From Nitrososphaerales archaeon TH5896 (lineage in GTDB: Archaea; Thermoproteota; Nitrososphaeria; Nitrososphaerales; Nitrososphaeraceae), in assembly GCA_014523625.1 (NCBI GenBank), contig JAATVP010000237.1, positions 1 to 8,793 of the forward strand: a stretch of DNA of 8,793 nt, read 5' to 3'. The notes below the pieces were generated by a model that searched no databases, was not told the DNA's origin, and was given only the letters and a program-made list of their open reading frames with translations. Position 1 is the stretch's first letter. The number at the start of each line of letters is the position of its first letter. A program made the translations under genes and the position numbers. Of this stretch, positions 1-5,306 are shown in pieces.

Positions 1-69
1 AGTACATGATCTGTATTTCCTATTTTTGACCGATTAAAGATAATTGGAATTTCTGAAATGTGCTTTACT

Positions 70-507
70 TTATCTCTTGGTTAGCTCTAGGATCTCTAGG
101 TAGTGTGGATTATTCATTATACCTAGAATGTTTCCGAAAGGGTCTACTACAGAAGCAGTGATAAAGTCAGCTCCTCGATTAATGATAGGTTCGTATTCCT
201 TCGCACCCATAGCCAATAACTTTTCAAAAGTAGATGCCACATCGTCGACATGCCAGTACACTATCTCGCCTCCTGGTCCCGCTGTTGCGTTTTTGGGTGC
301 GTACTTGCTGTCGATGATGCCTAGCTCGTGCTGATAGTCACCTATGCGATATTCGATATATGCCGGGTTTTCAAGATCCGGGCGCGCAAAATACGGTTCA
401 ATGCCAAGGAGCCCTGAGTACCATTTCTTCGCAGCCTGCATGTCAGTAGCATAAAAATTGATAGTAGCCAAACCGCGTAGTGTCTGTTTACCAGTAGCGT
501 TATCCAT
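70..507 (-). CDS. VOC-family (glyoxalase/bleomycin-resistance fold) protein
   Basis: A 145-residue protein with the VOC pattern: a beta-alpha start (LATINFYATDM, about residues 13-23), AAKKWYSGLLG (25-35) where family members have a helix ending in W/F-Y-x-x-x-L-G, a central YWHVDDV (84-90), and VDPFGN (121-126) before the last strand. The length fits a single-module VOC protein of two beta-alpha-beta-beta-beta repeats. Such proteins are cytosolic dimers that bind a metal and act on or sequester small electrophiles, antibiotics or diols. H60 and H86 are possible metal ligands, but the usual Glu in the last strand is not evident (GIMNN follows), so activity cannot be assigned. The ATG at 507 lies within another same-strand ORF that starts at 659, and no clear Shine-Dalgarno precedes it, so it may be translated from a transcript starting near 661. 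Family is confident; substrate is unknown. Confidence 0.85.
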   Translation of the reverse strand: MDNATGKQTLRGLATINFYATDMQAAKKWYSGLLGIEPYFARPDLENPAYIEYRIGDYQHELGIIDSKYAPKNATAGPGGEIVYWHVDDVASTFEKLLAMGAKEYEPIINRGADFITASVVDPFGNILGIMNNPHYLEILELTKR

Positions 508-659
508 TTGCTCTGTAGTATTCTGTCGTTTGCTAGGCTAAAAGGCATTACCCAAGTACCTACGAAAATAGCGCTTGCTAGATTCAAGAACCAAGCCACA
601 AGGGACGAGAAAATCCTCGCCTTGTCCTCAGGCTTCAAATTAGTACTATTTTCTGTCAA
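342..659 (-). CDS. Putative small membrane protein or truncated remnant upstream of the VOC gene
   Basis: This ORF has a TTG start and 105 codons; its last 166 nt overlap the VOC gene in another frame. I do not recognise a family. The non-overlapping part (about residues 1-50) looks like genuine protein: a polar start, then a hydrophobic helix (AWFLNLASAIFVGTWVMPF, about 22-40). A second hydrophobic stretch (VWLLSIFMLLTC, about 63-74) followed by RLRR lies inside the overlap. A good TATA box (683-690) sits about 26 bp upstream of a TSS that would fall 2 nt before the TTG, so a leaderless mRNA is plausible. It could be a two-helix membrane protein overlapping the VOC gene, or the 5' end of a membrane-protein gene whose remainder was replaced by the VOC gene. 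The VOC frame is much better supported in the overlap, so the second reading seems more likely. Confidence 0.35.
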   Translation of the reverse strand: MTENSTNLKPEDKARIFSSLVAWFLNLASAIFVGTWVMPFSLANDRILQSKWITLLVNRHYAVWLLSIFMLLTCRLRRNGTQGSLALNRILRARILKTRHISNIA

Positions 660-682
660 TTCGATTCAGCTGATAAAGGAGA

Positions 683-690
683 CTTATAAA
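683..690 (-). promoter_or_regulatory. Archaeal TATA box for the 659/507 transcript
   Basis: On the minus strand this reads TTTATAAG inside TATATTTTATAAG. Its centre is about 28 bp upstream of the TTG at 659, which would put transcription start at about 661, almost leaderless for the small membrane ORF. It is also the best candidate promoter for the VOC gene. The motif is nearly symmetric, so plus-strand use cannot be excluded, but no plus-strand gene follows. Confidence 0.45.
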
Positions 691-695
691 ATATA

Positions 696-1178
696 CAAAT
701 AATTTTAGTTACTAAGACCGACTATTCTGTGTGCTGTGTCAATAAGTCTTAAAGAGTGTTTTCGAATCAAAGCAAAGGTTGCTTTTCTTAAGGCGAAACT
801 CTAGGCCTTACATTAGCCTCCCCGAATAACTGAATGCTGCCATCCATGGAACAAAAGAAAAAAAATAAGGAACAAGAGAGGAGTATTAGACCTTTGAGGT
901 AAGCAAGCCTGATCATAGACGGTTCATAAGAATGAGAAATTTATCTCTATTTTTGATCGGTAGTAAAGGATCCGCTAAACCAGGAACTATGAAAACCAGA
1001 CATACAAGAACTGGGGTATTTTCACTTTAAATATTGACTAGTGAAATAAATCATCATTTCATAAGAAACAATAGCCAAGGACTAGTGTAAATGTCGAAAC
1101 TAGATCGTTCATTGGTGTTAATTACATTGATTCCTTCCTACTCCCAGATTAACCACACCAACTAATATAGTCAGTAAC
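696..1178. other. Gene-free stretch
   Basis: About 480 bp with no ORF that looks coding. It contains a weak 6-bp hairpin (TAAGGC at 789-794 and GCCTTA at 805-810, 10-nt loop) and a purine-rich patch with an 18-codon Lys/Glu-rich ORF at 846-902 that has no supporting evidence. No tRNA cloverleaf, repeat array or recognisable gene remnant was seen. It separates the promoter region of the VOC transcript from the 3' end of the HxlR gene. Confidence 0.5.
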
Positions 1179-1580
1179 TTAGGTCAAGATCATCTTAGGT
1201 GTTCTAGGCTTCCCATCCTTAAAAACGGCTTTAGGCATATATTTCATTGAGAATGAAGCAGCACTGAGTAATACCGGTTCGAATCCTTTACCAGTATCAG
1301 TCAAACTATATTCTACCCTTATTGGATACTCTGATGCAATCTCTCTTCTAATAATTCCAAGCCGTTCGAGTTCGCGTAGACGTTCTGTAAGAACCTTTGG
1401 TGTAATACCTTCTATATTTTCCATAAACCGATTAAACTGTCTATGACCCCTGAGTATTTCTCTTATGATTAGAACTGTCCATCTTTTTCCAATAATTTTA
1501 AAAGTCGTTTCAATTGGGCATGACTTGAGTTCCGGCATGTTATAGACTTTTTCTATAATGGAGCATAAAGTGTCTGCCAT
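1179..1580 (-). CDS. HxlR-family winged-helix transcriptional regulator
   Basis: A 133-residue protein with the full HxlR signature: CPIETTFKIIGKRWTVLIIREIL (about 21-43), then FNRFMENIEGITPKVLTERLRELERLGIIRR (49-79) as helix-turn-helix and recognition helix, and the wing with VEYSLTDTGKGFEPVL (89-104). These regulators bind DNA as dimers. C21 aligns with the N-terminal redox-sensing Cys of Bacillus YodB (CPxxxxxxxLLGKRW); C6 is a second cysteine, so sensing of electrophiles or oxidants is plausible but unproven. The ATG at 1580 is supported by a near-perfect Shine-Dalgarno, AGGAAGTGAT, 7 nt upstream; M15 is a less likely start. It is divergent from the SDR operon across about 305 bp, the usual arrangement for a local regulator. 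A repeat between its TATA box and start codon suggests autorepression. Confidence 0.93.
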   Translation of the reverse strand: MADTLCSIIEKVYNMPELKSCPIETTFKIIGKRWTVLIIREILRGHRQFNRFMENIEGITPKVLTERLRELERLGIIRREIASEYPIRVEYSLTDTGKGFEPVLLSAASFSMKYMPKAVFKDGKPRTPKMILT

Positions 1581-1587
1581 TCATTTC

Positions 1588-1597
1588 ATCACTTCCT
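1588..1597 (-). promoter_or_regulatory. Strong Shine-Dalgarno of the HxlR gene
   Basis: On the minus strand this reads AGGAAGTGAT, one mismatch from the full complement of the 16S rRNA 3' end (AGGAGGTGAT), with a 7-nt spacer to the ATG at 1580. It fixes that start codon and implies a leadered mRNA, unlike the near-leaderless neighbours. Confidence 0.75.
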
Positions 1598-1626
1598 ATT
1601 TGGTAACTAACTATCTATTTGGTTAC
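1596..1626. promoter_or_regulatory. Candidate operator repeat upstream of HxlR
   Basis: CTATTTGGTAAC (1596-1607) and CTATTTGGTTAC (1615-1626) are near-identical direct repeats 19 bp apart. Within them GTAAC (1603-1607) and GTTAC (1622-1626) form an inverted pair. The element lies across the predicted transcription start (about 1611) and the leader of the HxlR gene, next to its Shine-Dalgarno, a position suited to autorepression by a dimeric regulator. Binding is inferred. Confidence 0.4.
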
Positions 1627-1633
1627 GTGAGAC

Positions 1634-1640
1634 CTATAAA
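1634..1640 (-). promoter_or_regulatory. TATA box of the HxlR gene
   Basis: On the minus strand this reads TTTATAG. A start site 25-27 bp downstream falls at about 1611, leaving a leader of about 30 nt that contains the Shine-Dalgarno. Confidence 0.45.
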
Positions 1641-1709
1641 CTATACTTTTAATATCTACTATGTAAATGAATCAAATTTTTGAGAGTGCAAAAGAACGAT
1701 CACTATACA

Positions 1710-1730
1710 ACAATACAACTTCGATGCTAG
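1710..1730. repeat. 21-bp repeat, copy 1
   Basis: This 21-bp segment matches 1817-1837 at 19 of 21 positions (the first 14 bases are identical). It lies 31 bp before the truncated SDR start at 1762. The paired copy immediately follows that fragment, so the two copies flank it like boundaries of a duplicated segment. Confidence 0.6.
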
Positions 1731-1761
1731 TTGCAGTGCACACTTGGAGGATTGAAGTATC

Positions 1762-1804
1762 ATGCATGAAGATAAAGTAGCAGTCATTTATGGGGCAGCA
1801 GGAG
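1762..1804 (+). pseudogene. Truncated duplicate of the SDR gene 5' end
   Basis: From an ATG at 1762 these 43 bases match 1964-2006, inside the intact SDR gene, at 41 of 43 positions; the last 36 are identical. They encode MHEDKVAVIYGAAG, the first beta strand and the start of the glycine-rich nucleotide loop. The homology begins exactly at the ATG and stops after AAG-GAG sequence at 1804; the frame then runs through unrelated residues to a TAA at 1906-1908 (48 codons), ending inside the coding start of the intact gene. A GGAGG at 1746-1750 lies 11 nt before the ATG, so this looks like an authentic earlier SDR start that lost its body, or was copied. If translated it would be a short upstream ORF overlapping the start of the SDR gene. 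Confidence 0.7.
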
Positions 1805-1816
1805 AATTACGATACT

Positions 1817-1837
1817 ACAATACAACTTCGGTACTAG
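1817..1837. repeat. 21-bp repeat, copy 2
   Basis: This is the partner of 1710-1730 (19 of 21 identical). It begins 12 bp after the truncated SDR fragment and ends just before the SDR TATA box. Together with the 43-bp SDR repeat this gives the order A-B-A'-B', the pattern of an old tandem duplication whose second unit has a larger insert between A' and B'. Confidence 0.6.
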
Positions 1838-1840
1838 CTC

Positions 1841-1849
1841 TTATAAATA
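1841..1849 (+). promoter_or_regulatory. TATA box of the SDR operon
   Basis: TTATAAATA is the best box A match in the intergenic region. A start site 25-27 bp downstream falls near 1871, giving a leader of about 15 nt to the TTG at 1886 or 30 nt to the ATG at 1901. A weaker T/A-rich box at 1873-1880 would instead give a leaderless mRNA at the ATG at 1901. Confidence 0.5.
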
Positions 1850-1852
1850 AAC

Positions 1853-1877
1853 CTCCCCACGGGGAGCAATGCTTTTT
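1853..1877 (+). terminator. GC hairpin followed by T-run (terminator-like)
   Basis: CTCCC (1853-1857) pairs with GGGAG (1862-1866) around a CACG loop, and TTTTT follows at 1873-1877 in a T-rich tract. It resembles an intrinsic terminator and would stop transcripts that read through the truncated SDR copy. It lies between the SDR TATA box and its predicted start site, so it may instead be a DNA-level operator. Which role applies cannot be told from sequence. Confidence 0.35.
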
Positions 1878-1885
1878 ATTATTTC

Positions 1886-2752
1886 TTGGATACAACGGGT
1901 ATGAATAAGACTGTTTCAGATGAGGAATGGGTTGAGGCTCGCAAAGGACTTCTCAGGAAGGAAATGCTTAAAGATAAAGTAGCAGTCATTTATGGGGCAG
2001 CAGGAGCAGTAGGATCAACCGCCGCTCATGCGTTTGCACGAGAAGGTGCTAGAGTTTTTCTCACTGGTCGGTCAATATCAAAGCTCAGTAAAGTTGCGGA
2101 GGAAATTACTTCTGCTGGTTTGAGCGCTGAGGTAGCCGAGGTCGACGCACTAGATGAGCAGGGAGTTAATCACAACTTAGAAAAGATTTTTGAAAAGACT
2201 GGGCGCATCGATATTTCATTTAACGCGATTGGAATTCCCCTGCAGGGAATAGAGGGAACTCCGCTCGTAGAACTTCCCACTGACCGTTTTCTCCTTCCCT
2301 TGTCAACCTATACCAAATCACAATTCATAACGGCCAAAGCTGCCGCGAAATTCATGATCCGAAGGAAATCTGGAATTATACTTTTCCATACGCCAGACCC
2401 GGCCCGTCTCGCTGCGCCTCTTATGGGTGGAATAGCGCCAGCATGGGCCTCAATGGAAGCTTTATCAAGAAATCTTTCATTGGAACTCGCACCATCGGGT
2501 ATCCGCACAGTATGTGTTCGAACCACCGGTTTGCCTGAAACCGAGACAATCACCGTCTCGTTTGGCCTTCATGCACAGGCTTCAGGTATGACTCGCCAGC
2601 AGCTTCAAGGGGTCATCGAGAGCATGACTCATACGAAGAGATTAACTACTCTGGCAGAGCTTGCCAATGCGCTCGTCTTTGCGTCCTCTGACCAAGCGAT
2701 TGGGATGACAGGGGCGGTGCTCAACTTGACCGGAGGAAAGATCTCAGATTGA
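1886..2752 (+). CDS. SDR-fold oxidoreductase-like protein with atypical active site and a DUF899-like N-terminal extension
   Basis: From the TTG at 1886 the product is 288 residues; an ATG at 1901 (M6) is an equally possible start. The SDR body begins at M27: KVAVIYGAAGAVG (31-43) is the beta-1/glycine loop, GRS after beta-2 (R62) suggests NADP(H), and FNAIG (112-116) replaces the NNAG motif. The catalytic YxxxK motif is absent: its region (GGIAPAWASMEALSRNL, 181-197) has Ile/Ala and Trp/Met at the Tyr and Lys positions, and HTP (168-170) replaces the usual Ser. Body length from M27 (262) is normal. Residues 7-26 (VSDEEWVEARKGLLRKE core) resemble the start of DUF899 thioredoxin-like proteins, suggesting a chimeric 5' end. 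First gene of a three-gene operon; clearly GC-richer than the next gene. Fold is certain, chemistry unknown. Confidence 0.88.
   Translation: MDTTGMNKTVSDEEWVEARKGLLRKEMLKDKVAVIYGAAGAVGSTAAHAFAREGARVFLTGRSISKLSKVAEEITSAGLSAEVAEVDALDEQGVNHNLEKIFEKTGRIDISFNAIGIPLQGIEGTPLVELPTDRFLLPLSTYTKSQFITAKAAAKFMIRRKSGIILFHTPDPARLAAPLMGGIAPAWASMEALSRNLSLELAPSGIRTVCVRTTGLPETETITVSFGLHAQASGMTRQQLQGVIESMTHTKRLTTLAELANALVFASSDQAIGMTGAVLNLTGGKISD
1964..2006 (+). repeat. 43-bp repeat partner within the SDR gene
   Basis: This segment starts at the internal ATG of codon 27 and matches the truncated copy at 1762-1804 at 41 of 43 positions. Because the homology begins precisely at the ATG, codon 27 was probably the original SDR start. 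An AGGAAGGA lies just before it but too close (1 nt) to act as a normal ribosome-binding site. Confidence 0.8.
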
Positions 2753-3825
2753 GCCAAACTCCACTTTATGTTAAGATGGCTTTCGTCGCAGCCTTGACTG
2801 TCATCATTCTTGCTGCTGCCCCATCTGTGCTAAATCTGCAGCAACGTAGCATAGCACAAGATCAACAGCAACCCCCACAACAACAACAAACTGCGTACGA
2901 TAAAGGAAAACATATCAAAGATCTATCTTTTGACATTAATAATGTAACATTTTCACATCATACGGCATCTGTCAATGGAATTCAGATGCACTATGTAATT
3001 GGGGGGCAAGGAGACCCAATAGTCTTATTACACGGTTGGCCAGAAACCTGGTACGAATGGCGACATATTATTCCTGAATTAATAGCTAACAACTACACAG
3101 TAATAGCCCCAGATATGAGAGGTTTAGGAGATTCAGAAAAGCCACTAACTGGATACGACAAGAAAACAGTAGCAGAAGATATTTATCAATTAGTAAAGAA
3201 TTTAGGATATAATAAAATCTACATTGTAGCTCATGATTGGGGAGGACCTGTAGCATACTCCTATGCTGCTGCACATCCTGAAAATGTATCTAAAATAATT
3301 ATACTGGATACTTTATTACCAGGTTTTGGATATGAAGAAGCAGGAAACTTCTCACCAAATGGGATATGGCATTTTTCATTTCAGGCAGTAAGGGATCTCC
3401 CAGAGAAATTGATTGATGGACAAGAAGACGTATATCTTAATTGGTTTTATGATTCTTACGCTTACAATCAATCTGCAATAACTACAGAGGATAGGGGAGA
3501 ATACATTAAACAATATTCTAAACCTGGTGCATTACGTTCAGGTTTTGAATACTATAGAGCAGTTTTTGAAGATGCAATACAAAATAAAGAATATGCTAAA
3601 CAAAAACTAGATGTACCTATATTGACTATAGGCGGAGAAGCAGGTGTTGGGAACTTTACTACGGCATCGTTTCAAATGGTTGCAAATAATGTCACAGGAA
3701 TAACATTACCAAATACAGGACATTTCATACCTGAAGAAAGACCAAATTTTGTAATAAAACAGATACTCAAATTCTTTGGTGATAATGCCACTACTGATAC
3801 TAAGAACGGGAAAGCGATGAACTGA
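2749..3825 (+). CDS. Exported epoxide-hydrolase/haloacetate-dehalogenase-like alpha/beta hydrolase
   Basis: The product has 358 residues. The TTG start overlaps the SDR stop by 4 nt and has GGAGG 12 nt upstream; M10 is the alternative. Residues 9-30 form a hydrophobic signal or anchor, SIA-Q (34-37) is a possible cleavage site, and a Gln/Pro-rich linker (37-47) follows, so the enzyme probably acts outside the membrane. The hydrolase domain (about 67-345) has the HGWPET oxyanion motif (95-100), the nucleophile in HDWGG (D163), and H325 in GHF. An Asp nucleophile is typical of epoxide hydrolases and fluoroacetate/haloalkane dehalogenases, which form an ester intermediate. The acid may be D187 (LDTLLP, the fluoroacetate-dehalogenase position) or E297. 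W207-H208 and Y268-Y269 in the lid could bind halide or epoxide oxygen. Epoxide versus C-halogen specificity cannot be decided. GC falls sharply after about 2835. Confidence 0.9.
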   Translation: MSQTPLYVKMAFVAALTVIILAAAPSVLNLQQRSIAQDQQQPPQQQQTAYDKGKHIKDLSFDINNVTFSHHTASVNGIQMHYVIGGQGDPIVLLHGWPETWYEWRHIIPELIANNYTVIAPDMRGLGDSEKPLTGYDKKTVAEDIYQLVKNLGYNKIYIVAHDWGGPVAYSYAAAHPENVSKIIILDTLLPGFGYEEAGNFSPNGIWHFSFQAVRDLPEKLIDGQEDVYLNWFYDSYAYNQSAITTEDRGEYIKQYSKPGALRSGFEYYRAVFEDAIQNKEYAKQKLDVPILTIGGEAGVGNFTTASFQMVANNVTGITLPNTGHFIPEERPNFVIKQILKFFGDNATTDTKNGKAMN

Positions 3826-3827
3826 GA

Positions 3828-5147
3828 ATGATAAGTCCTAATGCAGATCGAGCTCATGGACTTTTGGAGAATGTGTCAAAAATATATCATTCAGATGATA
3901 TTAAAAAGATCTGTATTGAAGAAGGTGTCGATGACGCAGGTTTTGTTGAAGTTAATAGAAAGGAATTAGGTCAAGTCAGAGAGGAAGTACTCAGGCTATA
4001 TCCAAAAACGAAGACGATCGTTTCTATTTGCAAACATATGAATCCTGAGAATATTCAAGGCATATCTCGTTCCTTAGCAAATAACGAATTTCACAAAACT
4101 AATGATGAGCTTTCAAATATTTCTAGGGAGATAGTACGGCGACTGAATGAAATGGGTATAAGAGCTCTATATTGTCATCCAGGTTTTCCAATGGATCAAT
4201 ACATGTTATCAGGTAAACTCTGGGAAATTAGTCACAAACCGATTGCAGAGCAGGCAGGTATAGGCAGGGCTGGTATCAACAGAAATATACTTCATCCCAA
4301 ATATGGAAGCTTTATTCTACTAGATTCTATCCTAATTGATGTTGAAGTAGACAAATATGATCATCCTCTTGATTACAATCCTTGCGTGAGCTGTCAACTT
4401 TGTGTATCTGTATGTCCAGTCGGCGCAATTCATCCAGATAAACCATTTGACTTCAACGCATGTATGACTCATAATTACAGAGATTTTATGGGTGGATTTG
4501 AAGATTGGGTTGAAAACATAGTATCTTCAAAAACAGTAAAAGATTATAAGAAAAAGGTTCCAGGTGATGAGAGTATTTCGAAGTGGCAGTCATTATCATT
4601 TGGCGCCCAGTACAAATCTGCGTATTGTATGGCAGTTTGTCCTGCTGGAGAAGATCTTATTGGTACGTATAAAAAGTATAGAAAAGAATGGGTCCAACAG
4701 ATAGTAAGACCTCAGAAGGAGAAAAATGAACCCATATTTGTACAGAAGGGCACTAGTGCAGAAGAGCATGCAAGATTAAATAAGAACAAGGAAGTAAGAC
4801 TCGTAAACAATATAATTAGACCGCAGAGCATTGATGGTTTTCTTACTGGGGCACGAATTACTTTTGAACCAAGGCGTGCAAAGGGCATTAATATGACCGT
4901 TCACTTGTCTTTTACTGGTAAGGAAGTTAGAACTGCTACAATAGTTATCAAAGATGGAACAATGGAAGTTACTAATGAATTGAAAGAGAAGGCAGACCTA
5001 ATAATAGAATGTGACTCAGAACAATGGCTTAAGCTAATAAATAAGGAAGTATCAGTTTTCGGAGTTCTTAAACTCATAGTTACACGAAGGATGAGAATTA
5101 ACGGAAATAGAAAACTATTACGTAAGTTTCAAAATTTCTTTGTATAA
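3828..5147 (+). CDS. QueG-like 4Fe-4S protein fused to a C-terminal SCP2 (sterol-carrier-like) domain
   Basis: The product has 439 residues and its ATG lies 2 nt after the hydrolase stop, implying translational coupling. Residues about 20-180 resemble the catalytic region of epoxyqueuosine reductase/reductive dehalogenase relatives, with KPIAEQAGIGRAG (137-149) and HPKYGSFILLDSIL (156-169) matching the conserved stretch before the cluster domain. Cluster ligands are C186, C189, C192 and C196-P, then C212, C267 and C271-P. QueG has one more Cys in the second motif; its place here is about S264, so one cluster may have three Cys ligands. Residues about 330-437 form an SCP2-type lipid-binding domain (LTGARITFEP to INKEVSVFGVLKL). 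No signal peptide, so cytosolic. Archaea make archaeosine rather than queuosine, so a queuosine role is unlikely; redox chemistry on a bound lipophilic substrate is the inferred role. Confidence 0.85.
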   Translation: MISPNADRAHGLLENVSKIYHSDDIKKICIEEGVDDAGFVEVNRKELGQVREEVLRLYPKTKTIVSICKHMNPENIQGISRSLANNEFHKTNDELSNISREIVRRLNEMGIRALYCHPGFPMDQYMLSGKLWEISHKPIAEQAGIGRAGINRNILHPKYGSFILLDSILIDVEVDKYDHPLDYNPCVSCQLCVSVCPVGAIHPDKPFDFNACMTHNYRDFMGGFEDWVENIVSSKTVKDYKKKVPGDESISKWQSLSFGAQYKSAYCMAVCPAGEDLIGTYKKYRKEWVQQIVRPQKEKNEPIFVQKGTSAEEHARLNKNKEVRLVNNIIRPQSIDGFLTGARITFEPRRAKGINMTVHLSFTGKEVRTATIVIKDGTMEVTNELKEKADLIIECDSEQWLKLINKEVSVFGVLKLIVTRRMRINGNRKLLRKFQNFFV

Positions 5148-5306
5148 ATTTAATACGTATTGACTGAACTATTCCGAGTATTGTACTGGATTTGACATTA
5201 GACTGTATCACATAATGACATGCGTTTTGGAGATATAGGCGCCCATGAAAGGTTCCATAAATGCGACTAATCGTGTAAATAGTAGATATCATTAAATAAA
5301 CATAAT
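5148..5306. other. Intergenic segment after the operon
   Basis: No gene or clear terminator was recognised here; no T-run of five or more follows the Fe-S/SCP2 stop. ATTAAATAA at 5291-5299 is AT-rich but only about 8 nt before the TTG of the alcohol-dehydrogenase remnant, too close for a TATA box serving it. The stretch continues into that remnant, so 5148-5468 holds no intact gene. Confidence 0.4.

Noticed and set aside
846..902. 18-codon Lys/Glu-rich ORF (MEQKKKNKEQER...) in the gene-free stretch
   Set aside because: It is very short, has no ribosome-binding site or promoter, and is the product of a purine-rich patch.
20..956. CTATTTTTGA shared by 20-29 and 947-956 as ends of a mobile element
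   Set aside because: Only about ten bases match, the flanks diverge at once, and the enclosed region has no transposase or target-site duplication.
1276..1286. GGTTCGAATCC, identical in form to a tRNA T-arm
   Set aside because: It lies in the middle of the HxlR coding sequence (codons for GFEPVL), and no acceptor stem, anticodon arm or D-arm can be built around it.
2860..2890. CAA/CAG run as a microsatellite or repeat array
   Set aside because: It is in frame and codes for the Gln-rich linker of the exported hydrolase; the repeat is too short and mixed to be an array.
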